From: Actinoalloteichus_B caeruleus
GTDB taxonomy: Bacteria > Actinomycetota > Actinomycetes > Mycobacteriales > Pseudonocardiaceae
Strand: one strand, 5' to 3'
Length of the DNA stretch: 64,000 nt
Assembly: GCF_000718005.1 (NCBI RefSeq)
Contig: NZ_JODV01000014.1
Both the position numbers and the translations under genes were made by a program. How positions within the stretch are numbered: the stretch's first letter is position 1; the number at the start of each line of letters is the position of its first letter. The notes beneath the pieces were generated by a model that made no database searches, was not told where the DNA came from, and saw nothing but the letters and a program-made list of their open reading frames with translations. Below are positions 1-7,667 of the stretch, piece after piece.

Positions 1-260
1 GCCTTCTCCCAGCCGCGCGTCGAGGGGTCTCCTGACCGCAGGAAGGCGATCCACCGCCCGTCCGGCGAGATGCTCGCGGCCTGGTCGCGTTCCGACTCGG
101 TCCACGGGGTGAGCGGCCCGCCGTCGAGGGGGAGCCGGTGCAGGCCGCCGAGGTAGGAGTTCTCCTCCCGGTCGGGGCGCACGGTGGCGACGATCAGCAG
201 GTCCTCGCGCAGGGTCACCCCGCGCGCGGAGCGCAGTCGGTAGAGGTCGTCTGGACGCAC
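1..260 (-). CDS. S9-family (prolyl oligopeptidase-like) peptidase, N-terminal part
   Basis: This is the 5' end of a gene that runs off the left edge of the window. From a GTG at 258-260 the minus strand reads VRPDDLYRLRSARGV and then a beta-propeller-like segment containing ISPDGRWIAFLRS. A WD/propeller repeat with an SPDG-x-W-IAF pattern is typical of the N-terminal propeller of S9 acylaminoacyl or prolyl oligopeptidases, which gates access to a C-terminal alpha/beta-hydrolase domain. That catalytic domain lies outside the window, so the peptidase activity is inferred. GGTAGG about 8 nt upstream may act as ribosome-binding site. A 19-bp inverted repeat lies at 281-299, just upstream. Confidence 0.6.
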   Translation of the reverse strand, partial: MRPDDLYRLRSARGVTLREDLLIVATVRPDREENSYLGGLHRLPLDGGPLTPWTESERDQAASISPDGRWIAFLRSGDPSTRGWEK

Positions 261-280
261 ATGCGGCAACCTACCGGATG

Positions 281-299
281 CTTAGCAAGACTTACTAAG
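281..299. promoter_or_regulatory. 19-bp inverted repeat, candidate operator
   Basis: CTTAGCAAG (281-289) and CTTACTAAG (291-299) form an inverted repeat around a single central A, with one mismatch per arm. It is AT-rich inside a very GC-rich region and sits 21 bp upstream of the S9 peptidase start. The form and position suit a dimeric repressor of MarR, GntR or TetR type. No regulator gene is adjacent in the window, so the binding protein is unknown. Confidence 0.45.
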
Positions 300-335
300 G
301 GTTCCGGGGACTTGCGGCGGGGACGCGACCAGCGG

Positions 336-1457
336 TCAGCGCCGATCGCCGCCCCCCTCCTCCGAACGACCGGGGCGGCCGGCGCCGCTCGCGCCGCCGT
401 CCTCGACGTCCTCGGTCGGGGTAGCGGCGGGCGCGGTGCCCTCGCCGTCCGCCTCCGGAGCGGACGGCGGCTTCTCCACGTGCTTGATGGCGCTCGGGTC
501 GCGACGCACCTTGATCAGGCTCGCCACCGTGGTGACGACCAGGACGATGCCGATGACCGTGAGCGAGACCCCGATGCCCACCTCGGGGACCGGGACGCCC
601 TCACCGCCGTTGATGAAGGGCAGGTTGTTCTCGTGCAGGGCGTGCAGCACCAGCTTCACGCCGATGAAGCCCAGGATGACCGAGAGACCGATCGAGAGGT
701 AGACGAGGCGGTTCAGCAGGCCACCGATGAGGAAGTAGAGCTGCCGCAACCCCATCAGGGCGAAGGCGTTGGCGGTGAAGACGAGGTAGGGCTCCTGGGT
801 CAGCCCGAAGATCGCGGGGATCGAGTCCAGCGCGAAGAGCAGGTCGGCGCTGCCGATGGCGATCATCACGACGAACATCGGCGTGACCCACCGCTTGCCG
901 TCGATCCGCACGAAGCTCTTCGACCCGTGGTACTTCTCGGTGACCGGCAGGAACCTCCGCACCGCCCGCAGGGCCGCGTTGTCGCCGCTGAAGCTGTCGT
1001 CGTCGCCGGACTTGACCAGCTTCCACGCGGTGTAGATGAGGAAGGCACCGAAGAGGTAGAAGACCGCGGCGAAGCGGTCGATCACGACGGCACCGGCCGC
1101 GATGAAACCGCCGCGCATGATCAACGCCATCACGATGCCGATCAGCAGCACCCGGTGCTGGTGGATGGCGGGCACCGCGAAGCTGGACATGATGATGACG
1201 AACACGAACAGGTTGTCGACGCTGAGCGCCTTCTCGGTCACGTACCCCGCGAAGAACTCCCCGGCGAAGGTGCTGCCCGAGAAGTACCAGATGCCGGCAC
1301 CGAACACGATCGCCGCGACCACGTAGACGGCCGACCAGATCGCGGCCTCCTTGATGGAGACCTCATGGGGCTTGCGGTCGACGATGAGGAGGTCGAGGAG
1401 CACGACCAGCACGAGGGCCGCGATGGTGACGAACCACAGCCAGTTGGGGATGTCCAT
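336..1457 (-). CDS. terC: TerC/Alx-family integral membrane protein, likely manganese exporter
   Basis: Protein of 373 aa with about nine hydrophobic segments. It carries the two conserved acidic membrane motifs of the TerC family: SVDN at residues 79-82 (ALSVDNLFVF) and ADLLFALDSIPA at about 204-215. The C-terminal 50 residues are charged and proline/acid-rich, so probably cytoplasmic. The ATG at 1457 is chosen because GGAGGAAAG lies 6 nt upstream; an open frame extends further 5' but runs through the riboswitch. TerC-family members (E. coli Alx, B. subtilis YkoY and YceF) are linked to Mn2+ efflux and metalation of exported proteins, and ykoY gave its name to the riboswitch class found here. 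Substrate is inferred from family and riboswitch. Confidence 0.9.
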   Translation of the reverse strand: MDIPNWLWFVTIAALVLVVLLDLLIVDRKPHEVSIKEAAIWSAVYVVAAIVFGAGIWYFSGSTFAGEFFAGYVTEKALSVDNLFVFVIIMSSFAVPAIHQHRVLLIGIVMALIMRGGFIAAGAVVIDRFAAVFYLFGAFLIYTAWKLVKSGDDDSFSGDNAALRAVRRFLPVTEKYHGSKSFVRIDGKRWVTPMFVVMIAIGSADLLFALDSIPAIFGLTQEPYLVFTANAFALMGLRQLYFLIGGLLNRLVYLSIGLSVILGFIGVKLVLHALHENNLPFINGGEGVPVPEVGIGVSLTVIGIVLVVTTVASLIKVRRDPSAIKHVEKPPSAPEADGEGTAPAATPTEDVEDGGASGAGRPGRSEEGGGDRR

Positions 1458-1467
1458 GAACTTCTTT

Positions 1468-1501
1468 CCTCCGGTGCGCAGGCACAGCTGACCACCGGAG
1501 G
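1468..1501 (-). promoter_or_regulatory. Expression-platform hairpin sequestering the terC Shine-Dalgarno
   Basis: On the minus strand CCTCCGGTG (1501-1493) is a perfect 9-bp complement of CACCGGAGG (1476-1468). The second arm contains the GGAGG used as terC ribosome-binding site, and the first arm contains the CCTCC that would close the riboswitch aptamer stem. The two pairings exclude each other, so the layout predicts a translational switch: ligand-stabilised P1 frees the Shine-Dalgarno, while the unbound state hides it. Confidence 0.7.
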
Positions 1502-1587
1502 TCTCTTCCACCGACCGTGGGCCGGTCGACGGCACCGGGCGTCGAGCGCCGTGATGACGATGCCGCCGCGAAGGAATACTCCCCTCC
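1497..1587 (-). ncRNA. yybP-ykoY (Mn2+) riboswitch aptamer upstream of terC
   Basis: Reading the minus strand, the element opens with GGAGGGGAGTATTCC (1587-1573), containing the class-typical GGGGAGTA, and closes with GAGACCTCC (1505-1497), containing the conserved AGACCT of the facing loop. GGAGG and CCTCC can pair as P1. Between them are GC-rich segments able to form the intervening stems. The yybP-ykoY class senses Mn2+ and commonly precedes terC/ykoY/alx genes, exactly the context here. I matched it by eye; exact stem boundaries are not certain. Confidence 0.75.
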
Positions 1588-1841
1588 ACGTACGAGCGCC
1601 ATTGTTCACCATGTGCGGCCCCCACCAACAGTCAGGGGGCCGGGAGATCATGGTCACACCGCCCCCGACCCCCCGCCAGCCGGGAACCGGTGACCTCGGC
1701 GAGGGCGCCGGTGGTGGCGGTGGAGCGGCTCCGGCACGGGGTCGAGGGGACCACTCCCGCCCCGGCGACCGCGCCGCGCTCCCGTTCCGGGGTGCGACGA
1801 CCGGGTGACCGGGGCCGACGCGCCTCGTCGCCGGGACGGTT

Positions 1842-1873
1842 GCCCCACCGCCCTCGACGCCGGACGGTGGGGC
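1842..1873 (-). terminator. Hairpin terminator after the SDR gene
   Basis: GCCCCACCG (1842-1850) and CGGTGGGGC (1865-1873) are perfect 9-bp complements with a 14-nt loop, starting 8 bp beyond the SDR stop codon. There is no T-tract, as is common in high-GC actinobacteria. Confidence 0.55.
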
Positions 1874-1880
1874 CGGACCG

Positions 1881-2789
1881 TCAGCGGTACCCGGTGGTGT
1901 CGGCGGGCTTCCCGGCATCCTGGACCTCGACGACGTACCGCCACGCATCGGGGCGCGAACCGTCCAGGTCGGTGAATCCGTACTCCTGGGCGAGACCCCC
2001 GCTGGACAGCGACCGGCCGTTCCACCGGGCGAGGTCGGGGTCCGCCGCGAGAGCCGCCACGGCACGTCCCACGAACCGAGGGGTCTCGGAGATCGCGAAG
2101 TGCGGTTCCCGGGGGAGCGCGTCGCGCCAGTTCTCCTCCCGCACCCCGTAGTGGTCGAGCATCATCTCCGACCTCATCCAGCCCGGTGTCAGGGACACCG
2201 CCGTCGCCTCGTGCTTGACCAGGTCCCGCGCGTGCGCCCACGCCATGCGGTTCACCGCGACCTTCGCGAGGTCGTAGAAGGGCGAGACGCGGTAGTTCCG
2301 CTCGTTGTACTCGACGGTCCCGTCCGTGACCTCGACGAGCAGACCGCCCGGCCGTTCGATCAGCAGGGGGAGGGCGTGGTGCGCGGTGATGAGGTGGGTG
2401 TCGACCGCCAGCCGGAGCAGCCGCAGGCCGTTGTCGAGATCGTGCTCCCACACCGGCGTGTCCCACCCGAAGAGGAGCTCGCCACCCCAGATGTCGTTGA
2501 CGAGGACGTCGAGGCGCCCCTGTTCCTCGCGGATGCGGTCCACCAGCGCCCGCACCTCCTCCGGCACGAGGTGGTCGACGGCGACCGGAACACCGACCCC
2601 GCCCGCGCGCTCGACCAGCTCGGCGGTCTCCTCGATCGTCTCGGGCCGCCCGTACTCGGAGGCACGATCCCTGGTGGTGCGGCCGGTGACGTACACCGTG
2701 GCTCCCGCCGCCCCGAGCTCGACGGCGATGCCCCGCCCCGCGCCCCGCGTCGCTCCCGCGACCAACGCGACCCTTCCTCGCAGGCTCAT
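1881..2789 (-). CDS. Short-chain dehydrogenase/reductase (SDR)
   Basis: Cytoplasmic NAD(P)-dependent oxidoreductase of 302 aa. The Rossmann nucleotide-binding motif GATRGAG is at residues 12-18, the usual NNAG region reads VNDIWGG near 97-103, and the catalytic YxxxK is Y172-DLA-K176. The Ser normally about 13 residues before Tyr is not obvious; the segment reads VTDGTVEY, so Thr may serve. The ATG at 2789 is preceded by GGGGAGG at good spacing. It is divergent from a TetR regulator across a 50-bp region holding a palindrome, which strongly suggests that regulator controls it. The substrate cannot be read from sequence. Confidence 0.85.
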   Translation of the reverse strand: MSLRGRVALVAGATRGAGRGIAVELGAAGATVYVTGRTTRDRASEYGRPETIEETAELVERAGGVGVPVAVDHLVPEEVRALVDRIREEQGRLDVLVNDIWGGELLFGWDTPVWEHDLDNGLRLLRLAVDTHLITAHHALPLLIERPGGLLVEVTDGTVEYNERNYRVSPFYDLAKVAVNRMAWAHARDLVKHEATAVSLTPGWMRSEMMLDHYGVREENWRDALPREPHFAISETPRFVGRAVAALAADPDLARWNGRSLSSGGLAQEYGFTDLDGSRPDAWRYVVEVQDAGKPADTTGYR

Positions 2790-2810
2790 GCCCAACCTCC
2801 CCAGCCATAC

Positions 2811-2830
2811 ATAACCGATCGATCGTTTAT
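2811..2830. promoter_or_regulatory. Palindromic TetR-type operator between SDR and tetR
   Basis: ATAACCGATCGATCGTTTAT is a 20-bp palindrome with a single mismatched pair, centred on CGATCGATCG. It lies between the divergent SDR and TetR start codons and likely overlaps both promoters. The length, symmetry and location are typical of a TetR-family operator giving autoregulation and control of the neighbour. Confidence 0.7.
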
Positions 2831-2839
2831 ATTCATAGC

Positions 2840-3403
2840 ATGGCACGCACCAAGACCCGGACCGACGAGGAGGTCCTGGACACCGCCCTCTCCCTGATCG
2901 GGGACATCGGAGTCGGGAACCTGACCTTCGCCGCGCTCGCCACCCGGTCCGGTCTCTCCTCGGCGACGCTGGTCCAGCGCTTCACGAACAAGGCCACGCT
3001 GATCCAGCGCGCCCTCCTCCAGGGCTGGGAGAAGCTCGACGCCACCACGCGGTCCCTCGCGGCGAGCACCCCCCTGACCCCCCGGGGAGCGGTCGAACTG
3101 CTGGTGGGCCTGTCAGGGCAGTACGCCGACGCCGAGGCTTACGCGAACGGGCTGCTGATCCTGCGCGAGGACCTCCGCGACCCCCTCCTGCGCCGCCGAG
3201 GGACCGCGTGGGAGGCCGAACTGACCGCCTTGCTCGACGCGCGGCTCTCGACGGCCCCCGGAACCCCGACCGGAGCCGGTCACGCACTCGCCACCTACTG
3301 GCAGGGCTCACTGACCTGGTGGGCCTTCCAGGCGGACACCCCGCTCGAGGAGTACCTGACCGACCGGCTCAGCCAGTTCCTCGCCCTGGTCAACCGTCCC
3401 TAG
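2840..3403 (+). CDS. TetR-family transcriptional regulator
   Basis: Protein of 187 aa with an N-terminal helix-turn-helix at about residues 14-58: LTFAALATRSGLSSATLVQRF followed by the NKATLIQRAL helix that starts TetR ligand domains. The C-terminal two thirds (about 60-187) is a helical ligand-binding domain with no recognisable ligand signature. The gene is divergent from the SDR gene and starts 10 bp beyond the palindromic operator at 2811-2830, so it probably represses itself and the SDR until a small molecule binds. Confidence 0.88.
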   Translation: MARTKTRTDEEVLDTALSLIGDIGVGNLTFAALATRSGLSSATLVQRFTNKATLIQRALLQGWEKLDATTRSLAASTPLTPRGAVELLVGLSGQYADAEAYANGLLILREDLRDPLLRRRGTAWEAELTALLDARLSTAPGTPTGAGHALATYWQGSLTWWAFQADTPLEEYLTDRLSQFLALVNRP

Positions 3404-3720
3404 ACCGGCACCTCGCACCGGGGTCCACGCCCACCGTCCCCGGGACGACACGCACGCGCGGTCACGCCCACCGTCCCCGGTGGACGCCCGATCCTCGGCC
3501 GCACCGGACCCGCGACGTGATCCACACCTCCTCGGGCGGGAGTCGGGCGGCTCCTCGAGCCCACCACCGCCCACCACGCGACGCACCACGCCACATGCCC
3601 CACCACCAGGCACGACGGCCGTCCACGCTGGATTCCGCACCTGACGAGCACTGTCCGGAATGTCCCCGAAAGTGTGACCCCTGACATGGCCGGTCCCGCG
3701 ACTTCGCATACTGTCGACTG
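3404..3720. other. Intergenic region with leaderless promoter of the hydrolase-ABC gene
   Basis: These 317 bp have no convincing coding frame. At the right end TACTGT (3709-3714) sits 6 nt before the GTG at 3721 with no Shine-Dalgarno, so transcription probably starts at or next to that codon. The remainder is very GC-rich and featureless to me. Confidence 0.4.
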
Positions 3721-6603
3721 GTGTCGTTCCTCGCGCGGAATCGTTGGTGGCTGATCGCCCTCGGAGCGGTCGTGCTCCTCGTGGCTGGCGCGATCGCCTG
3801 GCCCTCCGATGACGAGGACACCTCCGACATCCCGTCGCGGGAGTTCCGGCTGGAGGTGCCCGAGGAGCCCGGCTCCGACAGCCTCATCAGCCTCGACGCC
3901 ACCGTCTACCTCCCCGAGACCACACCCGCCCCGGCCGTCCTGCTCGCACACGGCTTCGGCGGCAGCAAGCTCGAGGTCTCCGGCGACGCCCGGGAACTGG
4001 CCGACCGCGGCTTCGTGGTCCTGACCTACTCCGCGCGCGGCTTCGGCGAGAGCGAGGGGCTGATCGGGCTGAACTCGCCGGACCACGAGGTCCGGGACGC
4101 CTCCGCCCTCATCGACTGGCTGGCCGAGCAACCCGAGGTGCTCACCGAGGACGGGGACCCGGTGGTGGGCGTCACCGGCGGCTCCTACGGCGGCGCGTTG
4201 TCGCTCATGGTGGCCGGCACGGACGACCGGGTGGACGCGATCGCCCCGGTCATCACCTACAACGACCTGGTCAAGGCCCTCATCCCGAACTCGGGCACCG
4301 AGGACGCCACCCCGATCACCTCGGCCGGTACCCCGGCCGCCAGCCCGTTCCCCGACCCCGGGGTCTTCAAACGGTTCTGGGCGGGTCTGCTGTTCACCGC
4401 CGGCAGCCCCTCCGTGGAGGCACCGCCGGTCGCCTCGCCGGAACTCGGCACCGACGACGAGGACGGCGAGGGCGACGAGGGCAGCGAGGGCAGCGAGGGC
4501 GCACGCCCCACTCCCGAGGAGGGCGGGACCGGCGACGCCGACGGGGGCACGGGGCCGACCCCGCCCGGCTGCGGACGCTTCAGCCCCGAGCTCTGCGCCG
4601 CCTACGTCGAACTCGCCACCACCGGGGAACCCAGCCAGGAGACCGTGGACCTGCTCGCGGACCTCTCCCCCGCGCGGTTCACCGAGAACATCACCGTGCC
4701 CAGCCTGGTCGTGCAGGGCAGCCAGGACACCCTGTTCGGCCTGGACCAGGCCGACGCCAACGCCCGGGAGATCGCCGAGGCGGGCGGCCGGGTCAAGATG
4801 GTGTGGTTCGCCGGCGGCCACGACGGCAGCGGGACACCCGGCGAGGTCCGGGACCAGATCGGCGCGTGGTTCGACTTCCACCTCGCCGGCCGAGGACCCG
4901 ACCCGGGAACCACCTTCGAGTACGGCATCCCGCGCAGCGTCGCCGGCGGTGGCGGTACCCGGGTGCGCACCCTGACCGCTCCCGAGTACCCCGGCCTCGT
5001 CGACACCGCGGCCACCGAGTTCCAACGACACCGGATCACCGGAGACCCGACGCCGGTCCTCACCCCGGCCGGGGGCCAGCCCGCCGCCATCACCGGACTG
5101 CCCGGGCTGTCCGGCGTGCTCGGCGGCTCGCCCGACGTCGCCGGCCGACTCCACCGGGACGTCCCCGGCCAGGTGGCCCGCTTCACCTCCGAGCCCCTGG
5201 CCGAGGCCGTCACGATCACCGGAACCCCCCGGGTCCGCGTCCAGGTCAGCCAGGCGCCGGGCGCCGCCACCTCCGGCACCGCCGTGCTCTTCGCCAAGCT
5301 CTACGAGGTCAGCCCCAACGGCACCCGCACCCTGCCGGGACAGGGCGTCTCCCCGGTCCGCGTCACCGGCCTACCAGCCGACGGCACCCCGATGGAGGTG
5401 GACATCGCGCTGCCCGGCATCGCCTACACGGTCGACAGCGGCCAGCGGCTTGAGGTCGCGATCTCCACGACCGACCAGGCCTACGCCAGCGTCACCGAGC
5501 CGGTCACCCACGTGGTCGGCATCGCGGAGAACACCGACCTGGCACTCCCGACGACCCAGGGCGAGCACGCCACCTCCCCGGTGCCGTGGGGGGCGCTCGC
5601 CGGCGCTGGTGGCGTCGTCGCCCTCGGCGTGGTCCTCGCGCTGGTCTCGGCGTGGCGCCGGCGGCACTCGACGGACCTCGTCCCCGACCTGGAGGACGTG
5701 CCGATCGTCATCTCGGGCCTCAGCAAGCGCTACGCCAGCGGGTTCACCGCGGTGGACGGCATCTCCCTGCGGGTCGAACGGGGACAGGTCCTCGGGCTGC
5801 TCGGCCCGAACGGCGCGGGCAAGACCACGACGCTGCGGATGCTGATGGGGCTGATCCGTCCCACCGCCGGCCAGGTGCGGGTGTTCGGGCACCTGGTGCG
5901 CCCCGGCGCGCCGGTGCTGTCCCGGATCGGCGCCTTCGTGGAGGGTTCCGGGTTCCTCCCCCACCTCTCGGGCATGGAGAACCTGCGCCTGTACTGGGCG
6001 GCCACCGGTCGGGGTCGGGAGAGCGCCCACTTCGAGGAGGCCCTGGAGATCGCCGGCCTCGGCGCGGCGGTGCACCGGAAGGTGTCCACCTACAGCCAGG
6101 GGATGCGGCAGCGGTTGGCCATCGCGCAGGCGATGCTCGGGCTCCCCGACCTGCTCGTCCTCGACGAACCAGCCAACGGCCTCGACCCGCCCCAGATCCA
6201 CCAGATGCGGGAGGTGCTGCGCCGCTACGCCTCGGGGGGACGGACCGTCGTCGTCTCCAGCCACCTGCTGGCCGAGGTGGAGCAGACCTGCACCCACCTG
6301 GTCGTGATGCACCGGGGCCGGGTCATGGCCACCGGCGAGGTCCGGGACATCGTCGCGGGCGGGCACGGGTACACCTTCCACGTCGACCAGCCCGAGCGGG
6401 CGGCCGAGGTGCTCGCCGCGATGGACGGCGTGTCGGAGGTCGAGGCCCACGACAGCAGCGTGCAGGCCCTCCTCGGGCCGGTGCGCCCGGGAGCGGCGGT
6501 CACCGAACTGGTGCGGGCCGGGATCGCGGTCGAACAGGCCGGGCCCACCGGCCGGTTGGAGGACGCGTTCCTCCAGATGGTCGGAGAGGAGTCGGCGCCG
6601 TGA
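3721..6603 (+). CDS. CocE/NonD-type alpha/beta hydrolase fused to an ABC transporter ATPase
   Basis: A 960-aa fusion. In order: N-terminal membrane helix (about 8-27); alpha/beta-hydrolase of X-Pro dipeptidyl-peptidase/CocE type (about 40-440) with HGFGGS oxyanion loop, nucleophile motif GGSYGG near residue 158 and a GGHDG His motif near 368; an acidic linker-like insert (about 240-280, rich in D/E/G/S); an XPDP C-terminal beta-sandwich-like domain (about 450-610); a second membrane helix (about 622-643); and a complete ABC ATPase (about 660-950) with Walker A GPNGAGKT near 694, signature YSQGMRQ and Walker B LLVLDEP. With two helices flanking it, the hydrolase should face outward and the ATPase inward. 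The following permease overlaps by 4 bp. Natural substrate is unknown; an exporter coupled to surface hydrolysis is inference. Confidence 0.85.
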   Translation: MSFLARNRWWLIALGAVVLLVAGAIAWPSDDEDTSDIPSREFRLEVPEEPGSDSLISLDATVYLPETTPAPAVLLAHGFGGSKLEVSGDARELADRGFVVLTYSARGFGESEGLIGLNSPDHEVRDASALIDWLAEQPEVLTEDGDPVVGVTGGSYGGALSLMVAGTDDRVDAIAPVITYNDLVKALIPNSGTEDATPITSAGTPAASPFPDPGVFKRFWAGLLFTAGSPSVEAPPVASPELGTDDEDGEGDEGSEGSEGARPTPEEGGTGDADGGTGPTPPGCGRFSPELCAAYVELATTGEPSQETVDLLADLSPARFTENITVPSLVVQGSQDTLFGLDQADANAREIAEAGGRVKMVWFAGGHDGSGTPGEVRDQIGAWFDFHLAGRGPDPGTTFEYGIPRSVAGGGGTRVRTLTAPEYPGLVDTAATEFQRHRITGDPTPVLTPAGGQPAAITGLPGLSGVLGGSPDVAGRLHRDVPGQVARFTSEPLAEAVTITGTPRVRVQVSQAPGAATSGTAVLFAKLYEVSPNGTRTLPGQGVSPVRVTGLPADGTPMEVDIALPGIAYTVDSGQRLEVAISTTDQAYASVTEPVTHVVGIAENTDLALPTTQGEHATSPVPWGALAGAGGVVALGVVLALVSAWRRRHSTDLVPDLEDVPIVISGLSKRYASGFTAVDGISLRVERGQVLGLLGPNGAGKTTTLRMLMGLIRPTAGQVRVFGHLVRPGAPVLSRIGAFVEGSGFLPHLSGMENLRLYWAATGRGRESAHFEEALEIAGLGAAVHRKVSTYSQGMRQRLAIAQAMLGLPDLLVLDEPANGLDPPQIHQMREVLRRYASGGRTVVVSSHLLAEVEQTCTHLVVMHRGRVMATGEVRDIVAGGHGYTFHVDQPERAAEVLAAMDGVSEVEAHDSSVQALLGPVRPGAAVTELVRAGIAVEQAGPTGRLEDAFLQMVGEESAP

Positions 6604-7562
6604 CCGAGCCACATCGGAACACGTCATCCGGGGAGCCGGCGGCACGCGGGAGCGTTCCGTCCGCCGAGGCGGCCGCCGTGTTGGAGGAGCGCAGCCGGCA
6701 CGCCGATCCGGCCGGCCGGGTGGCCCACGACGGGTCGATCGCCGGGTACCGCGCGAACCACACCCTGCCGATCAGGGTCGAGCTGCGGCGCCAGCTGCTG
6801 CGGCGCCGCACCCAACTCACCCTCGGCCTGCTGGTCGCCCTGCCCGTGGTCCTGCTGCTGGCGTTCCGGATCGGTCAGGACGACGTCAGCGGCGGCGGCC
6901 TGGTGGAACTCGCCACCCGCAGCGGGGTCAACTTCGCGCTGTTCTCCATCTTCGTGTCGGTGAGCTTCCTCTTCGTCGTCGTCGTCGCCCTGTTCTTCGG
7001 CGACACGGTGGCCAGCGAGGCGTCGTGGTCGAGCCTGAAGTACCTGCTGGCCGCGCCCATCCCCCGGCACCGACTGCTCCGGCAGAAGGCCATCGTGTCG
7101 GCCCTGCTCACCGTGTTCGCTCTCCTGCTGCTCCCGGCGGTGTCCCTGCTCGTCGGGGTCCTCGCCTACGGCAACGGGCCCCTGATCAGCCCCACCGGCG
7201 AATCGGTGTCGATGGGCCGGGGCGTCGTCGTGCTGCTGATGATCATCGCCTACCTGGTGCTCTTCTACACCTGGGTGGCCGGCCTCGCCCTGCTGCTCAC
7301 CGTCGCCACGAACACCCCGTTGGGCGCGGTGGGCGGAGCGTTGATGGCCAGCATCCTGTCCCAGATCCTCAACCAGATCACCGCCCTGGGTGACCTGCGC
7401 CAGTTCCTCCCCACCTACTACAGCTACGACTGGTTCGACCTGCTGAGCACCGACATCAGCTGGGACGAGATGGCCAGGGGCGTCCTGACCTCGTTCGTCT
7501 ACGGCACCGTGTTCGTCCTGCTGGCCATCCAGGTGTTCGACCGCAAGGACATCACCAGCTGA
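6600..7562 (+). CDS. ABC-2 type transporter permease
   Basis: Protein of 320 aa with about six membrane segments: LTLGLLVALPVVLLLAF near residue 80, then segments near 105-130, 165-190, 205-230, 240-262 and the C-terminal VYGTVFVLLAIQVF. A 60-aa soluble N-terminus precedes the first helix, and the protein ends FDRKDIT, typical of ABC-2 permeases. GTG 6600 overlaps the TGA of the ATPase fusion (GTGA), so the two are translationally coupled and should form one transporter: this subunit is the membrane channel and the fusion supplies ATP hydrolysis. Confidence 0.85.
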   Translation: MTEPHRNTSSGEPAARGSVPSAEAAAVLEERSRHADPAGRVAHDGSIAGYRANHTLPIRVELRRQLLRRRTQLTLGLLVALPVVLLLAFRIGQDDVSGGGLVELATRSGVNFALFSIFVSVSFLFVVVVALFFGDTVASEASWSSLKYLLAAPIPRHRLLRQKAIVSALLTVFALLLLPAVSLLVGVLAYGNGPLISPTGESVSMGRGVVVLLMIIAYLVLFYTWVAGLALLLTVATNTPLGAVGGALMASILSQILNQITALGDLRQFLPTYYSYDWFDLLSTDISWDEMARGVLTSFVYGTVFVLLAIQVFDRKDITS

Positions 7563-7597
7563 GGCCGCCCGCCCGCGCCGCGGAGGGCGGGCGGGCC
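7563..7597 (+). terminator. GC-rich hairpin after the ABC permease
   Basis: GCCCGCCC (7567-7574) pairs with GGGCGGGC (7585-7592), with further GGCC/GGCC pairing outside. It starts directly after the permease stop and is a likely transcription terminator without a T-tract. Confidence 0.45.
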
Positions 7598-7667
7598 GCA
7601 CCCACCCGGTCCCCGCCACGGCTGGCATCCTGATCACGACTGGTTCCGGTCGAGGACGGGAGCGCGT

